A stretch of 33,996 nt of DNA from Nitrososphaerales archaeon (GTDB lineage: Archaea > Thermoproteota > Nitrososphaeria > Nitrososphaerales > CADDZS01), in NCBI GenBank assembly GCA_030043455.1, contig JASHXQ010000040.1, forward strand, positions 1-33,996, in the 5' to 3' direction. The first letter of the stretch is position 1. Each line of letters opens with the position of its first letter. The translations under genes and the position numbers were made by a program. Under the pieces are notes generated by a model. The model saw only the letters and a list, made by a program, of their open reading frames with translations. It did not search any database and was not told the DNA's origin. Shown here piece by piece: positions 30,418 to 33,996 of this stretch.

Positions 30418-31542
30418 CTAAATTTTTTTCCCTGCGAAAAATTTCCGGGGAGTTCTGGTCAGCCTCTCCGGACCGTCTCGTTTCAAGAGAAAAGTGTCCC
30501 CGACAATCATGAAACCAGAATTCTTGTCGTTGATGATCGCGTGAAGTACAAAGGTCATACCAGTATCAAATAATAGTGTTGATTGTGGTCTGATCCAATT
30601 CTCCGTGATCTCGAAACCAATCATGTGTCCCATATCTGCCGGAGAAATCGGGTCGTACCCAAATGATTGAATCTTTTCGACCATGAGATCAGCAATATCC
30701 CCAGTTCTGGCCCCCAATCGGATCTTCTCTAAGGCACGATCCGCGACCAGAATACACGCATCGGCCGAATCCCTAGCCTCCCGGCTCGGTTCACCCATTG
30801 CAACAGGCCGGTTAAGTTGAGTCCACATACCAAGCCGGGGAGTAATCTCGGTCGTTAGAATATCTCCTTCTGAAATTCTGTCAGGGCAGAGTTTGAACAT
30901 TACATCCGGCCGCTTGCCGACACTGACCATATTGAAGGAATCAGAACAATGCCTTTGCATCATCTTATCTTGCATCGCACCCAAAATGGCATCACCCGTC
31001 AGCCCAATTCTGGTTTTTCGTACGACATACTCAAACACCTCGTCCGCCACTTGTGCTGAGGCCTTACTTTGCCCTAATGAAATTCCATCCTTTTGAAAGA
31101 GATATGCCTGAACCTGATCGCTCAAATCTAGTAGTTCGAATTCCTTGGCAAGTTCAAAGTAGAATTGAGCTGGGAGAATGTCCAGATTCGCCACTCCAAG
31201 AGTAGTATTGTTTACCCTTTCGCTCCCATCGTATGCGAGGAAATCTGTAATCAGCTCCTTGGCAGTCCTATAATCAGGAGCAATTCTGACATCCTTTACA
31301 ACTGAATGTGTTTTGGCATAGAAATACTGAGTCGACCCTTGGACCAAGTGAAGTGCATTTTCTCTCGAGATACACACAATAGAGAATCCAAAATTTACAT
31401 AATGATCACCCACCGCGTAGAAGAGCGAGCCCTGACGAAAAGGGTTAGCAAAGATTACTAGGGCGGAGACACGGGTCTCTCGTAAGAGTTTTCTGATTTT
31501 CAGAAATCGTCCATTCATTACTGAAATTTGTTTGCCTTTCAT
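30418..31542 (-). CDS. M24-family (creatinase/aminopeptidase P-fold) protein lacking most metal ligands
   Basis: A 374-aa pita-bread-fold protein: an N-terminal creatinase-type domain (about 10-150) and a C-terminal M24 domain. The only classical metal ligand left is His306 (DMGHMIGFEITENW). By motif alignment, the first Asp is Glu232 (ILTTEITPRLG), the second is Gln242 (WTQLNRPV), the ExP Glu is His334 (FVLHAII) and the last Glu is Gly348. The family includes metal-free enzymes that open C-N bonds, such as creatinase, and ectoine hydrolase DoeA/EutD is in the same superfamily. That role fits better than a peptidase. It follows the SDR gene by 27 bases in one operon. Start is the ATG at 31542 or 31518. 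Confidence 0.78.
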   Translation of the reverse strand: MKGKQISVMNGRFLKIRKLLRETRVSALVIFANPFRQGSLFYAVGDHYVNFGFSIVCISRENALHLVQGSTQYFYAKTHSVVKDVRIAPDYRTAKELITDFLAYDGSERVNNTTLGVANLDILPAQFYFELAKEFELLDLSDQVQAYLFQKDGISLGQSKASAQVADEVFEYVVRKTRIGLTGDAILGAMQDKMMQRHCSDSFNMVSVGKRPDVMFKLCPDRISEGDILTTEITPRLGMWTQLNRPVAMGEPSREARDSADACILVADRALEKIRLGARTGDIADLMVEKIQSFGYDPISPADMGHMIGFEITENWIRPQSTLLFDTGMTFVLHAIINDKNSGFMIVGDTFLLKRDGPERLTRTPRKFFAGKKI

Positions 31543-31569
31543 TCAGGTGGCGAGCTCCGAACCAGCGAC

Positions 31570-32340
31570 TCAATCCATTGACAGGCCGCCGTCAATGGTC
31601 AGCGTTTCTCCCATTATGTAGGACGACCGATCCTCTGCAAGGAAAGCCACTGCATGGGCGACTTCCTCTGGAGTTGAAGGTCTCTTGAGGACACGCAAGT
31701 TGGAGATGTAATTCAGACGATCTGGATTACCGCCGGTCAACTGTTTGAACATGTCAGTTTCCACGTAAGAGGCTGCAACCGTGTTTACGTTGATCCCCTG
31801 AGGCCCAAGATACTTCGCCAGAGATCTTGCCAGGACAATCATTCCAGCCTTTGAGGCATAATATGCTAGACTAGCAGTTTTCCCCCCTGATTTTACGGAG
31901 GCACAAGAGATCATTATGATCTTGCCATATTTTTGGTTGACCATGTGTTTGGCAACTGCTTGAGTAAGAAGAAAGACCCCTTTGAGATTTACAGCAAATA
32001 TCCGGTCCCATTCTTCTTCACTCAAATCAAAGAAATCTGTAACCTCGAGGATAGCTGCATTGTTTACCAAAATGTCAATCTTTCCAAAATCTCTTAGCAC
32101 CTCATTGACCATTTTCAAAACAGCCGTCTTCTTCGAGATGTCAGCCAGATACGCTTCCGTCTTGGTTCCCTCGGCCTTGACGCGATTCAAACTATCCCTT
32201 AGTTTTATCGGGTTCGTTCCATTCAAGGCAACATCAGCCCCTCTGGAGGCAAACTCGTAGGCAATTTCTGCCCCGATGCCTCGCGAGGACCCGGTTACGA
32301 GAGCAACCTTTCCCTCAAAGTCCTTCTGTTGTTGTGGCGT
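31570..32340 (-). CDS. Short-chain dehydrogenase/reductase with non-canonical start or frameshifted 5' end
   Basis: A classical SDR of about 256 aa when read from an ACG at 32340. The coenzyme motif VALVTGSSRGIGAEIA (TGxxxGxG) is in frame, then ILVNNAAIL (NNAG-type), Ser in IMISCAS, and the catalytic Tyr-x-x-x-Lys in LAYYASKAG. The end, YIMGETLTIDGGLSMD, is typical. The first ATG/GTG/TTG in frame is a TTG at 32226, which would delete the coenzyme motif. An ATG at 32363 overlapping the upstream stop (ATGA) is one frame off, and one extra base in the four-A run at 32344-32347 would join it. So either ACG initiates, or there is an indel. Second gene of the HIBADH-SDR-M24 operon. The substrate is probably a hydroxy acid or keto compound. 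Confidence 0.8.
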   Translation of the reverse strand, partial: TPQQQKDFEGKVALVTGSSRGIGAEIAYEFASRGADVALNGTNPIKLRDSLNRVKAEGTKTEAYLADISKKTAVLKMVNEVLRDFGKIDILVNNAAILEVTDFFDLSEEEWDRIFAVNLKGVFLLTQAVAKHMVNQKYGKIIMISCASVKSGGKTASLAYYASKAGMIVLARSLAKYLGPQGINVNTVAASYVETDMFKQLTGGNPDRLNYISNLRVLKRPSTPEEVAHAVAFLAEDRSSYIMGETLTIDGGLSMD

Positions 32341-32359
32341 ACTAAAAGACCGCCAAACA

Positions 32360-33262
32360 TCATCTTATTTCCCGCCTTGCCAGTTGCTCCAAAATCTGCG
32401 CAATGGCCTGGGTACCCTTTTCACCACCGTGGTCGGCCACCAACGCCCCAAATAGCTGATACGCGACGGAGGCGCCAAACAGCGGGATGTTATATTTCTC
32501 CGCCAGGCGAATCACGTATTTGAGATCTTTCTGGATGTGTGCGACCTTAAAACCTGGCTCAAAATCCCTTTGAAGAATCCTCGGCCCGAGATTTGCCAGA
32601 TTCCATGAATTAGCGGCTCCACCTGTGAGTACGCGGATAAGATCCTTGCCATTTAGCCCGGCGGCTGTACCAAGCAGCAGCGCTTCTGAGGTTGCCAAAG
32701 TATGAATTGATACTGCAACCTGGTTGACGAGTTTAGTTGCCTGCCCTGAACCTGTTTCGCCCATGTAGACAATCTCCTTTCCCATGCATTTCAGAACTGG
32801 AAGGCATCTCTCAAAAGTTTCTTTCGGCCCTCCAACCATGATCGCCAGGGTGGCTTCTCTAGCACCTTTGTCTCCTCCACTTACCGGAGCATCGAGAAAT
32901 CCCACTCCTTTCTCAGTTAACTTGGAAGCCACTTGGATTGAAGTGTCCGGAGAATTGGTTGACATATCTATCACCACACTTCCCGGCTTCGCAGTAGTAA
33001 TCACGCCATCTTTACCAAGAATAATCTCCAGTACATCTGGGGCATCAGTTACCATATCAATTATGATATCAGAGTCACCAGCTAGCTCCCTTGGAGATGC
33101 CGCGAGATTTGCACCAGCGTTTTTTAGTTCCTCCATACCCTTCTTGCTGCGATTGAAGACAGTGACCGAATAACCATTCTGGATCAAATGTTTGGCCATT
33201 GACTTTCCCATCAAGCCCAGCCCAATGAATCCAATCTTTGTATTTTCAGGAGAAGTTGACAT
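32360..33262 (-). CDS. 3-hydroxyisobutyrate dehydrogenase-family NAD(P)-dependent oxidoreductase
   Basis: A 300-aa beta-hydroxy acid dehydrogenase. It has the Rossmann motif GFIGLGLMGKSMA (GxGxMG, 14-19), a basic residue after the second strand (NRS, suggesting NADP), the substrate motif DAPVSGGDKGA (124-134) and catalytic Lys177 in GSGQATKLVNQ. The group includes 3-hydroxyisobutyrate dehydrogenase, tartronate semialdehyde reductase (GarR/GlxR) and succinic semialdehyde reductases, and sequence does not separate these here. Tartronate semialdehyde reductase would fit with glyoxylate from ureidoglycolate, but this is inference. The ATG is 30 bases downstream of a TATA-like box. First gene of a four-gene minus-strand operon. 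Confidence 0.88.
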   Translation of the reverse strand: MSTSPENTKIGFIGLGLMGKSMAKHLIQNGYSVTVFNRSKKGMEELKNAGANLAASPRELAGDSDIIIDMVTDAPDVLEIILGKDGVITTAKPGSVVIDMSTNSPDTSIQVASKLTEKGVGFLDAPVSGGDKGAREATLAIMVGGPKETFERCLPVLKCMGKEIVYMGETGSGQATKLVNQVAVSIHTLATSEALLLGTAAGLNGKDLIRVLTGGAANSWNLANLGPRILQRDFEPGFKVAHIQKDLKYVIRLAEKYNIPLFGASVAYQLFGALVADHGGEKGTQAIAQILEQLARREIR

Positions 33263-33287
33263 GATTTTCCTCGACAGATTTCATGTC

Positions 33288-33297
33288 ATATTAATTA
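33288..33297 (-). promoter_or_regulatory. TATA-like box for the HIBADH-SDR-M24 operon
   Basis: TAATTAATAT on the minus strand, centred about 30 bases upstream of the ATG at 33262. It lies only about 16 bases from the divergent RutB-like gene's ATG, so the two promoters must overlap. Confidence 0.45.
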
Positions 33298-33307
33298 CTT
33301 TGTTTAG

Positions 33308-33996
33308 ATGACAGAAGGAGAATCGGGAAAATCGTTCTGGATGCCAAAAAGACCAAGTCACAATAACCTAGAAGAGTGGTTATCACTTGAGCTAGAAACA
33401 GACGTTAGGTTTTATACGAATTCGCAATCAGCTTGGGAACCATTGAAGATCGTTAAGAAAGATAACACTCGTCTTGCAGTGGACCCGAAGAGAACAGCTC
33501 TTTTGGTAGTTGATATGCAAGAAGCATTTCTAAGAAAGAGTTCTCGCTTCGTGTTAAAATCAGCATTTGGAACGGTGTCAGGAATTAATGCCCTAATTGA
33601 AACTTGCAGAAATCTTGGAGTGCCGGTAATTTTTACGAGGGTGCATCATGATGACATGGCTAGAGGTATTTACCCGTCCTTATTTCCGGATCATTTCGAA
33701 AAAGGCGAGCCATTGCTTAGGAAGGGAACAGAGCTATTCCAAATTTCAATCTCTGTGAAATTCAGAAAAGGAGATCGCATAATTGACAAGCCAAGGTATA
33801 GTGCTTTCTACCGTACCGATTTGGAGAAGCATCTAAGAAGAAATAGAATTAACACCATCATAGTAGTGGGCCTGGCGACCAATGTATGCTGTGAGTCTAC
33901 AGTCAGAGATGCCTTTTTCCGCAATTTCAAACCCATTGTTGTCTCTGATCTGAACAGCACTTATTCGGAGGAATTGCAAAAAGCGAGTTTGAGGAC
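33308..33996 (+). CDS. Isochorismatase-fold cysteine hydrolase, RutB-like (partial, runs off right edge)
   Basis: 229 residues visible from the ATG at 33308; the 3' end is outside the window. Catalytic triad of the isochorismatase-like hydrolases: Asp69 (LLVVDMQEAF), Lys161 (IDKPRYSAFYRTDL) and Cys194 (GLATNVCCESTVRDAF). The KPRYSxF and ATNVCxESTxRD stretches are close to RutB, the ureidoacrylate/peroxyureidoacrylate amidohydrolase of pyrimidine breakdown. N-carbamoyl amide hydrolases share the fold. The N-terminus has about 45 residues more before the first beta strand than RutB (WLSLELETDVRFYTNSQ), so a later start is possible. It would release carbamate or ammonia from a ureido compound. 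Divergent from the 3-hydroxyisobutyrate dehydrogenase operon. Confidence 0.83.
   Translation, partial: MTEGESGKSFWMPKRPSHNNLEEWLSLELETDVRFYTNSQSAWEPLKIVKKDNTRLAVDPKRTALLVVDMQEAFLRKSSRFVLKSAFGTVSGINALIETCRNLGVPVIFTRVHHDDMARGIYPSLFPDHFEKGEPLLRKGTELFQISISVKFRKGDRIIDKPRYSAFYRTDLEKHLRRNRINTIIVVGLATNVCCESTVRDAFFRNFKPIVVSDLNSTYSEELQKASLR

Noticed and set aside
30418..31542. Xaa-Pro aminopeptidase
   Set aside because: Four of the five dinuclear metal ligands are replaced, so a metal-dependent aminopeptidase is not supported.
32226..32226. TTG at 32226 as the start of the SDR
   Set aside because: It would remove the TGxxxGxG coenzyme motif that is intact in the same frame upstream.

Overview
The window looks like part of an archaeal genome from a heterotroph that lives on amino acids, peptides and other nitrogen-containing compounds. 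Three observations point to Archaea. A/T-rich TATA-like boxes sit about 25-36 bp upstream of many start codons, as expected for leaderless or short-leader transcripts. At least ten genes start with TTG. A membrane-anchored PKD-domain solute-binding protein is paired with a peptide-type ABC transporter. I lean towards a non-ammonia-oxidising soil lineage of Nitrososphaeria or a relative, but there is no rRNA or other phylogenetic marker here, so the taxon is inference. I saw no rRNA, convincing tRNA, CRISPR array, transposase or phage gene.

Layout. 1-341: 5' part of a membrane protein on the minus strand. 342-729: no gene seen. 730-6647: a phosphotriesterase-family hydrolase, two tandem MmgE/PrpD proteins, a TAXI-type solute-binding protein whose 5' end is out of frame with its best start, and an LLM-class flavin/F420 oxidoreductase. 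6828-13899: a class V PLP enzyme, ureidoglycolate lyase, a class I/II aminotransferase, RidA, a minus-strand operon (GYD protein, AstE/AspA-type deacylase, FAD amine oxidase), and a second LLM oxidoreductase. 13921-18808: two paralogous class V PLP enzymes, another class I/II aminotransferase and a divergent FAH-family protein. 18843-22158: a ParB-like DNA-binding protein fused to an NTF2/SnoaL-like domain, a palindrome-rich divergent promoter, an enolase-superfamily enzyme and an ornithine cyclodeaminase/mu-crystallin family enzyme. 22243-30083: a complete peptide/opine-type ABC transporter with the binding protein divergent from a B-C-D-F operon. 30093-33262: a minus-strand operon (3-hydroxyisobutyrate dehydrogenase-type reductase, SDR, metal-ligand-less M24 protein, small membrane protein). 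33308-end: start of a RutB-like cysteine hydrolase.

How it fits together (inference). The ABC transporter would import small nitrogenous compounds. M24/creatinase-like, AstE/AspA, FAH, RutB-like and ureidoglycolate enzymes would open C-N bonds. The five PLP enzymes, the FAD oxidase and the cyclodeaminase-family enzyme would remove or move amino groups, with RidA clearing reactive imines. Reductases and MmgE/PrpD proteins would handle the carbon acids.

The most unusual items are the ParB-like/SnoaL-like fusion beside a 24-bp palindrome containing parS-like half-sites, two enzymes (FAD oxidase, SDR) whose nucleotide-binding N-termini are open in frame but have no ATG/GTG/TTG start, and an M24 protein that has lost four of its five metal ligands.
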